NCBI GenBank assembly: GCA_014058105.1
Contig: JACGCM010000006.1
Coordinates: 310,001-374,000 of the forward strand
Direction: 5' to 3'
Length of the DNA stretch: 64,000 bases
Origin: Kingdonia uniflora
Taxonomy: Eukaryota; Streptophyta; Magnoliopsida; Ranunculales; Circaeasteraceae
Shown: positions 10,482 through 21,252 of the stretch, in pieces
How the letters are laid out: each line of letters opens with the position of its first letter
Position numbering within the stretch: the stretch's first letter is position 1
Notes under the pieces: model-generated
Told to the model about the DNA's origin: nothing
Database searches by the model: none
Seen by the model: only the letters and a program-made list of their open reading frames with translations
Position numbers and translations under genes: made by a program

Positions 10482-12695
10482 ATGCATAACCGTCAAGCTT
10501 CGAGACGAAGACTGATAGATGAGGAGGTCAAAGAATTCGAAGCTAGTATTTTTGGTCGAGCCCTAATGGATAAGGGTAGTGATGTAGAAGTGTTAGTTGT
10601 TGTTACCGAGGCTTCATTGTCTACGGTTCTACCGGCTAAGGAGCTTCCAGTTTTGAGACGTTGAAGGACGATAGTCACCGAAGATAGTGATGAAGAGGAA
10701 GCAATATGGGGGGAGGGGGTAATGTAGGGCCTTCTGGTAGTAGAGAGGGAGATAAGGTACAAAGTGAAGATAGTAGGGATTTGAATGAGTCAGATAGGGT
10801 CGAAGGTACCATTTTAGCTAAAGATAGGATTAGATTAGATCGGTTTGCCGCCAAATTAGAACTCTCGAAGTTGGGGGTGTATCTGAGTATTGCGGGGGTG
10901 GGGTTGACCTTCAAGTAGGATACTGGGGAAGGGATTTTGGCTTATAGAGGCCAAATTCGATTGGGACTGAAGCTTCCTCTCTGAAGACTAGTGAAGGAAG
11001 TGTTGAATTTCTGGGGGGTGGCTCCGGTGCAAATGAGCGGTAATTGTTATGAGATGATGAGGGTTGTAGAGGGGATACATGTAAAACTGGCTAGTGAAGG
11101 TCAAAGTTTGATTAAGTGGTTAGATATTATCACCTTTTATTCGAGGAAGGCTAGTCAGAACCCGGGGACCTATCACATCCAATATCACCCAGAGAAACCT
11201 TGGTTCTTTGATCTGTGCTCGACAGGCCGGGGGTGGAATAAAAATTTACTGATAGTAAGGGGTAACTATGAGAATGTAGACAAGGATGACCCGTATAAAT
11301 TATATCATAAAGTATATAACAAAAGTAAGTTTACTGTCAAAGGGTTGTTGTTGATGTGTATCTAAAATAAGTGATAACTGTGTTCTTATTTTAATCTGTA
11401 GGTCCAAAGAGTTTGTCTTGGGATAATCTGGTAAATAATATTGATACTCTACTCGAAGCTAGTGAATACTGGGTAAATTATGTGTTTGACAGTCTCAAAA
11501 TCAAAAGGCAAAGGAGGAGGAAGGTGAATTCCCTGCTTCGAGACGTACCCGCTACGCCGAAGCTACTAAAGAGAAAAGAGGTGAAGGTCTTTCGAAGGGG
11601 CAAAAAGAGATGGGAGGGGAAGAGTTTCCAATGAGCTACCAGTTTGTACCAAGATCGCGTAGGGGATCAAAGAAAGCAGCGCCAGTGCCCGAAGTGGCAG
11701 GAGATGCGTCAAAGTTGAGGCTGAGGCCGGTAGCAACTCAAACTGAGATGGGGAAGGGCCGGTTAGCTCCCGAAGCTCCGAAGGTACAGGAATCGAAGGC
11801 TGGCCAACGCAAGAGGCGTAAGCTTTTGGGGGAGGATGATACACTGGAGGAAGATGAAGAGATGATAGAGGTTGAACGACGGGAGCAGGCTGTAGCAAAG
11901 CAGGCTTCGATGGTTGAGCTCTGGGAAGATGATCCAGACGAGGCTTCGAAGGAAATAAAGAAGCACATGTTTCAGGTAACTATATGCGGCTTGCTATTGT
12001 GGTTACTTCGAGATTTCTTGAAAATTCTTCGAGTTTCGAGTTGCACTGATTTCTTGAAAATTTTAGCAGACGGATGCTTGGGTGCAAACTTGCAGCACGG
12101 CAATGAAGTCAGTAAATACAAAATTGAAACAAGCAAAGGACAATCTGAATCTTTCTCGTGGGAAAGAGGCATCACTGGTGTCTGAAGTCAGGAAGTTAAA
12201 GCAAGATTTGGGGGTGCTTACCGACTTTAATGGTGAGAGGCTCAAGCTGTAGTGGTCGAGGCTGAAGCAAGAGTGGTCTGCGAAGCTTGTGGCGTGTGAG
12301 AGGGAGAAAGCGGAACAGAAGGTGAATTTTTAGCGGCAGTATGATGGCGAATGCAAGGTGAACGTTAAGTTGAAAAGCTTTATAGATGATAAGGGGTATG
12401 ACCCGAGACATTGGAACCTTATCCTGTGTCTCCAGAACTTGTTGTAGGGGATGATTTACAGATGAAGGGAGGGGAGGCGAACATTGTTGAAAAAGCAGTT
12501 GGATGTACTGGGGGTGGTGCAGATACTTCTCTTGGTGGAGCACCCAATGGTAGAACTGTTGATGGTTTGGTCGTCGAAGGTTCAAATAAAGCTGCTGAGG
12601 GATTTGTAGAGCAAGAAGGTGTAACCGCGCCGATATGTGGTATTTGGGATTGGGGTTCCATGTCTTCTTCTGCTGATTATAATGTTGAGTTGTAA
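10482..12695 (+). pseudogene. Antisense ORF of the Tat element (plant gypsy-associated 'putative transposon protein' type)
   Basis: Plus-strand gene opposite to gag-pol. A TATA box (10052-10059), a leader intron (donor about 10204, acceptor 10474-10475) and ATG at 10482 are readable. A charged N-terminal segment is followed by a domain at about 10860-11365 whose pattern (L-x-L-P-L ... V-K-E-V-L-N-F-W-G-V-A-P-V-Q-M-S-G-N ... W-K/N-K-x-L-L-I-V-R) resembles the 'putative gypsy type transposon' domain of plant genomes. A basic linker (11413-11960), a donor at 11974 and acceptor near 12067, and a coiled-coil-like segment (12068-12400) follow. The last open part is 12411-12695. Stops at 10662 and 10916 and frame changes show decay. 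Function unknown. Confidence 0.6.
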
Positions 12696-13144
12696 TATTT
12701 TGAACGATATTGTTATTTTATGTTGGTCTCTGAACTTGGTAGGTTGTTTGTGTTTTTGTTATCTGTTGAACTTCTGAAGTTGATGCCGAACATATTGATG
12801 CGTATTTTCTGAACATACTGATTCTGAACTTCTGATTTGATTTATGATTTGCTGATAGATTGTGTAATCGTGCTCTGACCTTGAATTATTGGAATTTAAC
12901 TGCACATTCTGTTGATGTTGCTTGTTTTGGACTCTTGATAATTGGTCTTTAAATTATACTGCAACTGTTCCTCTGATGGATAATATGTTGAATGTGCTCT
13001 GCATTTGATAGAATTGTTGATAGTATTTTTGTATACGATTTCTGTAGAAATTGGATCTGTTTGAGTAAAAATTTTATCTGTTTGAATGACTGTAATGTGA
13101 TCGAACCTGAGCAGTGTCGAAGATATATAAATCGATCTCTGAAT
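12696..13144. other. Non-coding spacer between antisense ORF and tandem repeats
   Basis: AT-richer than its neighbours, with GAAC/TTCTGA short repeats at 12770-12840. No coding signal on either strand. Confidence 0.4.
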
Positions 13145-13850
13145 GTTTTGTTGGATATCGAAGGCCGAAGCCACAACGATGTTGAAAATTTGAAAATTTT
13201 TCGGGTCGCCTCCGAGTATCAGTCGGGCTGAGGGGAAGTGATACCTAGAGGAAACTCTAAAGTTTACTAGACTTTGAAGGCCAAAGCCACAATGAGGCAA
13301 TATCTGATCACCTCCAACGCATTCCTGAGGGTCCAGTCTTTTGACCATCCTTACCCCTCAAGTCTACTCGAATGTTGGAAATTTGAGCAATTCAAGGTCG
13401 CCCCCAAGTACCAGTCGGGGCGAGGGTGGACATGATACCCAAGGTAAACCAAGAAAAGGACTGGACTTTGATGGTTGTAGAGCCTAGACGAAGTATATCC
13501 TATCGCCCCCAATGCATCCCCGAGGGTCCGGTCTTTCGACCATCCTTGCCCCTCGAGTTTGCTCAAAATTGGAGACTTGAGCAATTCAAGATCGCCTCCA
13601 AGTATCAGTCGGGGCGAGGGTGGACGTGATACCTAGGGTCAATCAAGAAAAGGACTGGACTTCAAAGGCCTAAGCCGCAGCGAAGCAATATCTGATCTCC
13701 CCCAATGCATCCCTGAGGTCCGGTCTTTCGACCATTGTTGCCCCTCGAGTTTGCTCGAAGTTGGGAGCTTGAAAAATCTCGAGGTTACCCTCAAGTACCA
13801 GTCCGGTCAAAGGTTGACATGATACCTGAGTTAAATCAAGAAATTCAAAA
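13145..13850. repeat. Tandem repeat array, four units of about 193 bp
   Basis: The anchor CGCCTCC(A/G)AGTATCAGTC recurs at 13207, 13399, 13593 and 13786 (spacing 192, 194, 193). Each unit also carries a GATACC box and a ...GGTCCGGTCTTTCGACCATC-type stretch. The array lies between integrase and the antisense ORF, the 3' untranslated region in element sense, a place where Tat elements are known to accumulate tandem repeats. Confidence 0.85.
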
Positions 13851-13964
13851 TGAAATAGGAGACGAAGTAAGGGTTGAAAAACTTGTTTATTGAACGTTCA
13901 GGATTATATCAGTTGTGCATGGTTGGAGATATGGCCTGTTATAGGAGACCAACTGCATTGTATT

Positions 13965-15380
13965 CTAGGGGTTTGGTAGAGGCCCTTTGTCTTCCGTCAT
14001 TAAGTAGTAAAAGCCTTTATCTATTTTATCGTAGACGACATATGGTCCTTCCCAAGATTCGGCTAACTTGTCGGCGTTTCGAGGTTTCAAAGTTTGATTG
14101 ACACGTCGAAGTACTAGATCTTCAATGTTGAAACTCCATGGTCGAACTCTTTTGTTAAAGGATTTTTGAAGTGATGTGTGGTACCGGCCAAGGTTGGCGA
14201 TAGCTCGATCTCTGGTTTCATCGATCCATAACATGTTGCATGCAAGTTCGAACTCATTATCTTCGTCTGGGAGGTTAGGGTCTCGAGTGGGTACTTCGAA
14301 TTGGGTTGGTAATACAGCTTCGGTTCCATATGTTAGGAGGAAGGGGGTACATCCTGTGGATTTCATTGAGGTTGCGCGATAGGCCTAGAGGACATGTTGT
14401 AACTCTTAAACCCATCATCCCTTTTTTGCATCGACTCTCTTCTTATGACCATCAATGATGGTTTTGTTAATTGCTTCGACTTGACCGTTTCCCTGGGGAT
14501 AGTAAGGTGTGGAGGGTGAGAGGATGATGTTGTGTTTTTTGAGGAAGTTTCTGACTTTGCTGCCAACAAATTGGGGACCATTATAGTATCAAATCATATG
14601 GGACAGCCGAAGCTAGTGATGATGTTTTCCCATAAAAAATTGATAACTTCATCTTCTCTGGTTTGGCATAGAGGTACCGCTTCGACCTATTTTGTGAAGT
14701 AATCAGTTGCGACGAGGATGTTTTCTCTACTACCCGAGGCTTTTGGGAAGGGTCAAATGAGATCGATGGCCCATCTTTTGAATGGTCAGGAAACTTGGCT
14801 GAAATAGAGGTCTTGGAAGGGGCAATAGATGTCATGGGCGTGACGTTTGCATTTGTCACAATGTTTCGCATACTCTGAAGCTTGTTTTTTCATATTAGGC
14901 CAAAATAATCCTTGGGTGACAGCTCGAAGGGCCATAGAATGACCGGCGGTGTGAGCACTACGGGTTCCTTCATGGAGTTCGACTAATGCTTGAGAGGCTT
15001 CGGCTTGGGATATGCATCGAAGAAGGATGTCATTTGGGGATTTTCGATGTAGTTGGATTTTGTGGATAGTATATCTGCGGCAGTTTTCTAGTAGAGAGCG
15101 TTTGGCTTTGGGATCATCTGGGAGAGTGGCATTGTTGAAGTAGTGAAGAAACGGTGTTCTCCAATTGTTTGGATCGTGACTCTCGCCCCCAGTATTGATG
15201 GTATTGATTTTCATCTGGTCGATTCTTGGGCGCTCGTGTACTTCGATATGGAGTATATGAGATTCTGATTGTCTGAGCATAGCTGCTATGTAGGCGAGGG
15301 CATCTGCATGCCTATTTTCTCCACGAGGGTAATGTGTGATTGTGGATTTTTTGGGGAACCGGTCCATGCGCTGTCGCACA
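13965..15380 (-). pseudogene. Integrase of the Tat-lineage element
   Basis: Reading 15379-14786 carries an HHCC zinc domain (L-H-E-G ... H-T-A-G-H ... C-D-K-C). The core follows with V-A-T-D-Y-F-T-K near 14715, a later Asp-containing block near 14590 and a Q-V-E-A-like block near 14480. Stretch 14366-13965 covers the C-terminal part with E-G-P-Y-V-V-Y. At least three frame changes occur. Integrase would insert the cDNA copy. Confidence 0.8.
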
Positions 15381-15439
15381 AAAAGAGCGTAGTCAGCGAT
15401 GCGACCGTTAGCTTGGTTTTCTCCTGTGTAATGTCTCTG

Positions 15440-15940
15440 AACAAGTTAGGAATCTGTAAAGACTGCAAGTTTGGGAATGCCGAGGTCGAGTGCGAGGTCG
15501 AGGCCGTGGATCAAGGCTTCATAGTCTGTTTCGTTATTGTAAGATTCGAAGGCAAGTTTGACAGCTTTCTCTATGCGGTCATTAGTGGGTGTTACCAAGA
15601 TAATATCAATTCCTAAGCCATTAGGTCCTGCTGATCCATTTGTGAATAAACACCAACCAGTGAGAGGGTCCCAGGGATCTACTATTTCGGGTTGATCTTC
15701 TGATAAATCATCTTCGTGTAAGGTATAAAGAGAGTGTTTCTCCTTTAATAGGTGTGCTGATGAGCGGTGGACGGCCAGGATAAGTTTTGAGTGCAAGGAA
15801 GGCTTGTTTGCACTCAGGGGTCCAGTCGATCTTGGGATTGTTTTTCTTTTTTACTTTATGGACGCCTTGATCGCGTAAGAGGGAAAAGGGCCAGGCACAT
15901 CGATCTGGGGATTTAGAAATGTAACGATTGAGGGCTGCTA
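15440..15940 (-). pseudogene. RNase H plus second (archaeal-type) RNase H of the Tat-lineage element
   Basis: After RT, a degenerate connection/RNase H part runs to about 15708. A separate RNase H-like domain follows at about 15660-15446: G-W-C-L-F-T-N-G-S-A, later N-E-T-D-Y-E-A-L-I-H-G-L and F-T-D-S. Plant Tat elements are known to carry a second, archaeal-type RNase H between RT and integrase. The first catalytic Asp of the usual D-G-S motif reads Asn here. Confidence 0.7.
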
Positions 15941-16890
15941 TCCTGCCCGCCACTTTTTGGACGTCTCTCTTGGTTCGGGGCGAAGGCATGTCTATGAGGG
16001 CTCGAATGTGAGTGGGGTCAATCTCTCTCCTGCGTTTACTGATAAGGTGACCCATTTTTTTTTCGGATGACACGCCAAATTGGCAGTTGTCTGGGTTGAG
16101 TTTCATAATATACGTGCGAAGTATTAAGAAGATTTTTGAGAGGTCTTGGATATGGGTATTTTTCTGAAGGCTCTTACATAACATGTCGTCGATATAAACT
16201 TTGACGGGCTTGCCAAGCAAAGGTTTGAACATGGATGTGAAAAGGTGCTGGTAGGTGGCACCAGCATTTTTAAGGCCGAATGGCATAACGTTGAAACAGT
16301 AAAGGCCTTGTTCAGTTATAAATGAAGTTTTAAGTTAATCTTCGGGGAGGAGGGGTACCTGATTGTAACCCAAAGCCGGGTCCATCATGGATAGGCGCTC
16401 GTGTCCAGCAGTGGCATTGAGGAGTGCTGAGATAGTTGGGGGGGGGGAAACTGTCCTTCAGTGTGTGCTTGTTGAGGTCTGTGAAGTCAACGCAGATTTG
16501 GATCTTGCCATTCTTCTTAGGAACTACTACAATGTTTGATATCCAGTCTATGTACTTTAATTCTCTGATAAATCCTGCAGCTAAGAGCTTGTCTATTTCA
16601 AGGTTTACGTCTTCTCGAAGTCGTAGTGTCAGGGTACGCTTCTTTTGTTTTACTGCTAAGGAATGGGGGATGAGATCAAGGGGATGACAGGCCAGGTTGG
16701 GGTTGACACCAGGCATCTCTTGAAATGTCCAGGCGAAGATGTCTCTATTTGTTCGAAGGAACTCGGAAAGTTCGAGGTGCTCAGATTCATTGAGGAAGGT
16801 TCGGATAAATGTACCCCAACTAGGACCGTCGAGTTCGATATAAATAGTGGGTTTGATGGATGGGGTGGTATCTGTCAAAGTCGAAGGGAT
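15940..16890 (-). pseudogene. Reverse transcriptase of the Tat-lineage element
   Basis: The minus reading 16878-16330 has F-A-W-T-F-Q-E-M-P-G, then I-S-N-I-V-V-V-P-K-K-N-G-K and the V-D-F-T-D-L-N RT motif. A frame change follows near 16330. Reading 16286-15708 continues with M-P-F-G-L-K-N-A-G-A-T-Y-Q and the catalytic Y-I-D-D box. It is split into two frames, so no full-length RT is possible, although the catalytic residues remain. Confidence 0.85.
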
Positions 16891-17099
16891 AGAAAGATGT
16901 TGTGATTTCTATGGGCGGCTGACAAGTTTTTGGGTTTGATCAATCTCTGGGTGCTCGCATGAGCGGGCAAGGCGTTGAGAGCCTTTCAAATTCTAAGTAC
17001 CCTCGTGATTGCTGAATTGAAGGGTCTGATGGTAGGCCGAAGGTATAACTCGCATGGGGTGAAGTAAATCTCGTCCGAGTATACCGAGGCATTCAGACT

Positions 17100-17650
17100 T
17101 CTTGTCAATGGCGATGAAGTTGGTTTAAAGGGTAATGGGGAGTGTAGTGATGGGTAGGCTGATAAGGCCAGCAATGACTTCTATTGATCCATTGAAACCT
17201 TTTTGTTCGATGTTGGCAGCGGTTATGAGGTCTGTTTTCTTCATGGTTTAGATTGTTTGGAGAAAGAGAACATCAGCTCTACTCCCAGTATCTACGAGCA
17301 TTGTATGGAGGATGAGGTTCTAGATCTTAATCATGATGACTAACGGATCGGAATGGGGGAAACGAACGTGTAAAGTGTCACAGTCGATGAAAGAAATACC
17401 TTCGAGTCGAGGATGACAACTTGATTTTGGCAGAAGGATAGGAAATTTCTCCTGATAGGTGAGTTTGTAACATTCTTTGATGCATTTTTGTTTACTCTTG
17501 GAGTGTCCACTGTCTATGTTGTTGACTTCGATAAACTTGACTCTATAGATGTGCACCTCGGCTGGGCCAGTAGTAGGGGCAGATAGAGATTTGAGGTAGG
17601 ACCCATCGAGGTAGCTTGGAAGATCAACAATATACTGGTGCAAAATGACC
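17100..17650 (-). pseudogene. Aspartic protease region of the Tat-lineage element
   Basis: The open stretch 17643-17320 ends in H-S-D-P-L-V-I-M-I-K-I. After one stop the active-site motif L-V-D-T-G-S-R-A-D-V-L-F follows around 17305-17270. Downstream the G-I-L-G-R motif of retroviral-type protease is readable near 17090. It is broken by at least two stops. The catalytic D-T-G triad itself is intact. Confidence 0.75.
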
Positions 17651-18930
17651 TGCTCTGAAGATAAGTTTAAGAGAGCACTGAAGGGCGAAACATTTATTGG
17701 TATGGTGACAGTTACACTTATGGTTGGCGCAGTAAGATTTACCTGGTCTGAATTCGATGGGGAAAGGGATGTGCCAAATGGGGTCTACTTGTGTGGTAGA
17801 AGGGTATTGAGGGGGGCAGTGAGTGTAGGATAAACATGCCTTGGTCACTTCTTGTGAGCTTCGGTGCTGTTATCCATGTTAGGGCATTTGCGGTTCTCAG
17901 TCTCCTGTAAGACAGAAGCAATCAGAGGTGTGGGAGCAGACTGGGGGTGTTGCCGAAGTTTATGGAAGTTTGCTGTTTACGAAGGCTGGCTCAGTTTACG
18001 GGACTCTTGAAGGCGCTCGAGATCAATATAGCCATTAACCTTCGAGAACATCTCTTTGAGTGTTTTTGGTTTATGGAGGACTAGGTGCTCTTTTACTCGG
18101 TTGTGGTCGGGCAGGGCATTCGAATATACCAAAATAGCATTCGAACAGTCAAGATTTTCTGTTTTTTAGGATTCGTCGAGGAATCTTTTGGTGAAGGCTT
18201 CGAGGATTTTCTGAAATTGAAAAGAGCGTCAACTTTGACCTCTCTGTCTTTGTTAAAGGCAAACTAGGCGATGAAAATATGTGAAAGTTGCTCGAAGTTA
18301 TGAATCGAGTCATTTGGGAGATTATGATACCATCGAAGGGGGTTATCGGTAAGGCTCGTTGGAAATAGTTGACATAATAGGTAGTCAGCCGTAGATAGAG
18401 GCTCAGGGAGCTTTGAATTTCGAGGATGTAGGATTTGGGGTCTGTGTTTCGATATTTGCTGAGTTTGGGGGCACGAAAGTTGGAGGGTATTTAGATAGCC
18501 AAAAGTTTGGGGCAGATCGTGTTATTGAGGCGGCTCCAGGAGTTTGTGGCTTGGCTCGTGCTAACGCAAATGACGGGTTGTATTTTGTGGTCAAAGTCCT
18601 ACTGTGTAACATATGCAGGATGTAGGGGAGATTGATAAATTTGAAGGTTATGAGGTTGAGTGTGTAATATATAATCAGCACTGCGTTCGCCGAGCCATTC
18701 CCCAGCAGGACGTCGTCTGGGTGTCTGGAGGAGCGGAGGGTTGAGTCAGAAGAGTCTTCTGTGGGGTGAATCCTGAGGTGAATGGAGCCGGTCGGGGGAA
18801 TAATACAGGGAAAACCTTCGGCACCGGTGTGAACCGGGGGTATCTCAAGGTTTGGTGAAGGCCCTAGGAGGGCACGAGTAGAGACGTGCGATAGGTCTGG
18901 TACTAGGGGCGGGCGAGCAGGTTCCAATGT
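17640..18930 (-). pseudogene. gag of the Tat-lineage element
   Basis: Minus-strand frames pieced together give a proline-rich N-terminal part (about 18927-18403, in more than one frame) and, near 17770-17720, a segment with C-A-N-H-x5-H-H-T-N-K-C-F-A-L. This is the Tat gag zinc-like motif that normally precedes an R-A-G-H-F sequence, also visible here. Several stops lie between 18400 and 17850. Gag would coat genomic RNA in virus-like particles. Confidence 0.65.
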
Positions 18931-19236
18931 CTATAATCTCTGTAGCTCTCGGACGGTGTTGCGCAGTTCGTCGATTGCTCTATTATGTCTGTTTTTATCA
19001 TCCAAGCGGCAATTTCGCTCAGTTTCCAGTGCCAAGCGGTGGTTTTTAGGCTTCTGGTTTAGTTGGTTCTGGTGGCGCTCCTATGCCTGAGCGACTTGTT
19101 GGGATAATAAGGCTATTTGGGCAGCTACTCCGTCAATAGAGTTGCCTGCTTGGGTTGAGTTGGAACGGCGTATGGGTACCTTGAGGTAGAAAACAAAAAG
19201 AGGGGAGAATAAAAGGGAAATTGGTGGTGTGGGAAG

Positions 19237-19250
19237 CACAGACGGCGCCA
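19237..19250 (-). other. Primer binding site
   Basis: Two bases after the 5' LTR the minus strand reads TGGCGCCGTCTGTG. The first eight bases are complementary to a tRNA 3' end such as plant tRNA-Asp (…CGGCGCCA); the rest departs from it, as is common in this lineage. Confidence 0.7.
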
Positions 19251-19252
19251 AT

Positions 19253-19967
19253 TGTAGGGAACTAACTTTGTTTGGAGGTGAAGTGCGTTCTCATAACGTA
19301 AAATCAATCTTCAATCAGAGGGTACAAGCAATTAGCCTAATGTAAGAACTAACTATAAACAAATACTTGCGTAGAGGCTCGAATGTGACTCTCTACAACC
19401 TTTGATGAGGATTTTTAAGACAGATTGTATTACTGAAGAGTAAATAACAGGGTTCGAGTACAGAGTGTCTGGGTGGTCGAAGGTAAAATACGAGGGGTTG
19501 GAGATGATTTTTCTAGCCCCTTCTTGGTTTCCCCTCTCCTCCATTTTTACAGATATAGGGAGCTGAGTCACCAAGTGGGGGTCAGGATTTCATGATTACT
19601 GTTAGGAAATCCCAGGAAGTTATGGGCGCCGGTCATATCGGTACTGTCACTGTAACATTTATTGGTGATGTCTCTGAACGGTGCGGTGGTCGGACCTGTC
19701 ACGGTAGTTGCACAGGCCAATCAATATGCCGTCTCATCTGATGAGGTAGTTGTCTGTCTTATCTTGCTTTGATCGTGTGTTAGTAAGGTCGAAGGATTTA
19801 TGCTGTAGTGTGTTAATCCGTCCCTGAAGCTTTATCTGATGTCTAATCTTCGTCTTCAGAGGATCTCTGGGGAGTCTGTTTTAGAGATTGAGTGGGCTTT
19901 GATACATTCGAGTAGGCTGTGAAGTAGGCTTATACTATCTGTCGAAGGCTACGAGTAGGTTACTATA
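19253..19967 (-). repeat. 5' LTR of the Tat-lineage element
   Basis: 715 bp, collinear with the other LTR but with a short extra segment near 19900-19925. Its minus-sense start reads TATAG where the other copy has TGTAG, a G-to-A change in the terminal TG. Confidence 0.88.
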
Positions 19968-19972
19968 GGAAG
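19968..19972. repeat. Target site duplication GGAAG (right)
   Basis: GGAAG directly follows the right LTR end (TTACTATA); perfect copy of 7130-7134. Confidence 0.85.
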
Positions 19973-20841
19973 ATATATTTGTTAATTTTGATCTCTTACT
20001 TATCATGATCCTATACGCAGCTTCTTTTGTGGTTTTGGTCTAAGGATGGGCAATGATCAAAGAGTCAAAATAAAATATGTGGTTATCTTTGTTTCTTTTT
20101 TTTACTATGATCAGGGGCTGCTAATTATACTCTCTTATTTCTTGCTATATCGTTGGAATAATTTGAACCAATAGTTTTAGTATTCATGATTATAATTCGA
20201 GAATGTCAGTTTTTCTTTTCAATAGACTATCATGCTATAATATATTGATAATATTTTTGTGGTGAGCTTTTCTCTTAACCTTAGTTCTCTTAGATGTTTT
20301 AGCTTATTATGTTTACCTTGGATGCTCTAATGTGTTAGTCTACCAAGTTAAGTCTTCTAAATATTTCTCATATTTGTAGTAACTTAAATGATTATCAGCG
20401 GTGAGTGGAAAGATTTAGATTGAGGCAAATATTTGGATCCCACACACATTATAGTTGTCACCTTACCTATGTTAAATTTACATACTGATTCAATAATCAA
20501 TATGAAATAAATGTTTATTAAGTGGTGATTGATAGTAATTTAATTTTCTTTTCATTGCAATGGAGGAACAAACATATGTATGGATCAATCCGTTATTAGT
20601 CTATATTAAATTTTGTTGAGAAGCATATTTGTCTATTAGAGGGACTTACTATGTATGTACAAAAACTAATGAATACAATCTACACATTTTTCATATTCAA
20701 ATTTTTTGGCGTAATTTGTACTATAATTCATTGTATACCATAACATGGATAAATATGCCTTCAACTTGCTTTCTTATTGGCAATTTCTAAACTTGGTTTC
20801 TTAGTTAACTGATTTTTTCTTATCATTATTAACTGAAGCAT
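19973..20841 (+). other. Right interior of the Helitron candidate
   Basis: AT-rich sequence resuming after the gypsy target site. No ORF of note and no recognisable gene. It is continuous with 2668-7129 once the gypsy element is removed. Confidence 0.4.
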
Positions 20842-20869
20842 CCGTGCATAGCACGGGCTGATAACCTAG
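20842..20869 (+). other. Helitron 3' terminal hairpin and CTAG end
   Basis: CCGTGC-ATA-GCACGG hairpin, then GCTGATAAC and CTAG, next base T. Hairpin 9-12 nt upstream of CTRR with insertion before T is the diagnostic 3' end of Helitrons. Confidence 0.75.
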
Positions 20870-21108
20870 TATATATATATAACTTAGTGGTTCTGACAGT
20901 TCTTAACATCTCTTTATAGTGCACAAGTTGTGGTCATTTACTATGGTGGACTTCAGCTTAATTTGTTTCATGCTAGTATTGGACCCACTCTTGTTTATTG
21001 TGGTCAATACTAGTGGTTAGTGGTTTAAAGTTTAGAAATATCCATCCCTTTATTTGTTTTTTGCATGAATCACCCCAATCCGCGGATCTCTAACGGCTTT
21101 TTTTTACC
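20870..21108. other. Flank between Helitron and truncated gypsy copy A
   Basis: Begins with a TA run and contains no coding signal. It may continue the leader region of the pararetrovirus copy that ends at 2667. Confidence 0.3.
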
Positions 21109-21249
21109 AGGTACAACGACTACTTTTAGTAGGTCAAGGATTTGTGGTAACTTCTCGACTGCTGTCTGTCTTCGACTATGCAATGCTGAGTTTCTTCGAC
21201 TATGTTAAGCAGGCTTATCCTTGCCGAATCTGGGAAATATGCTGCTACA
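21109..21249 (-). repeat. Truncated 3' LTR fragment of gypsy copy A
   Basis: Begins in minus sense TGTAGCAGCATATTTCCCAG and follows the element B LTR for about 141 bp to CCTGGT, then similarity stops. Confidence 0.75.
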
Positions 21250-21252
21250 AGC

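Larger units (their letters stand above)
7135..19967 (-). mobile_element. Complete Ty3/gypsy LTR retrotransposon, Tat lineage (12.8 kb)
   Basis: Two LTRs (7135-7827 and 19253-19967) start and end with matching terminal sequences and are flanked by a perfect 5-bp target duplication GGAAG (7130-7134, 19968-19972). In minus orientation the order is 5' LTR, PBS, gag, protease, RT, RNase H, a second RNase H, integrase, tandem repeats, antisense (plus-strand) ORFs, PPT, 3' LTR. The second RNase H and the extra ORFs downstream of integrase are features of the Tat lineage of plant Ty3/gypsy elements. All pol domains are broken by stops or frameshifts, so it is a non-autonomous relic. It interrupts the Helitron candidate. 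Confidence 0.9.
2668..20869 (+). mobile_element. Candidate non-autonomous Helitron (interrupted by gypsy element)
   Basis: The right end has the canonical plant Helitron 3' structure: a 6-bp GC-rich stem with 3-nt loop (20842-20856), about nine bases, then CTAG at 20866-20869 followed by T. The proposed 5' end is A|TCTCAGTTTTTTCC at 2667/2668, followed by a C-C-T-A-C-G-T-G-G motif common near plant Helitron starts. Removing the nested gypsy element leaves about 5.4 kb. No Rep or helicase coding was found, so it would be non-autonomous. The 3' end is firm. The 5' end is an inference: a second TTTGTCCTACGTGG at about 4229 could mark another Helitron start. Confidence 0.55.

Noticed and set aside
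15269..15616. 115-codon plus ORF opposite integrase and RNase H
   Set aside because: Mirror of the conserved minus-strand pol coding; no independent motif.
18403..18927. 174-codon minus frame as an independent protein
   Set aside because: It overlaps gag of the Tat element in a shifted frame and has the composition of gag read out of frame in part; treated as part of the gag remnant.
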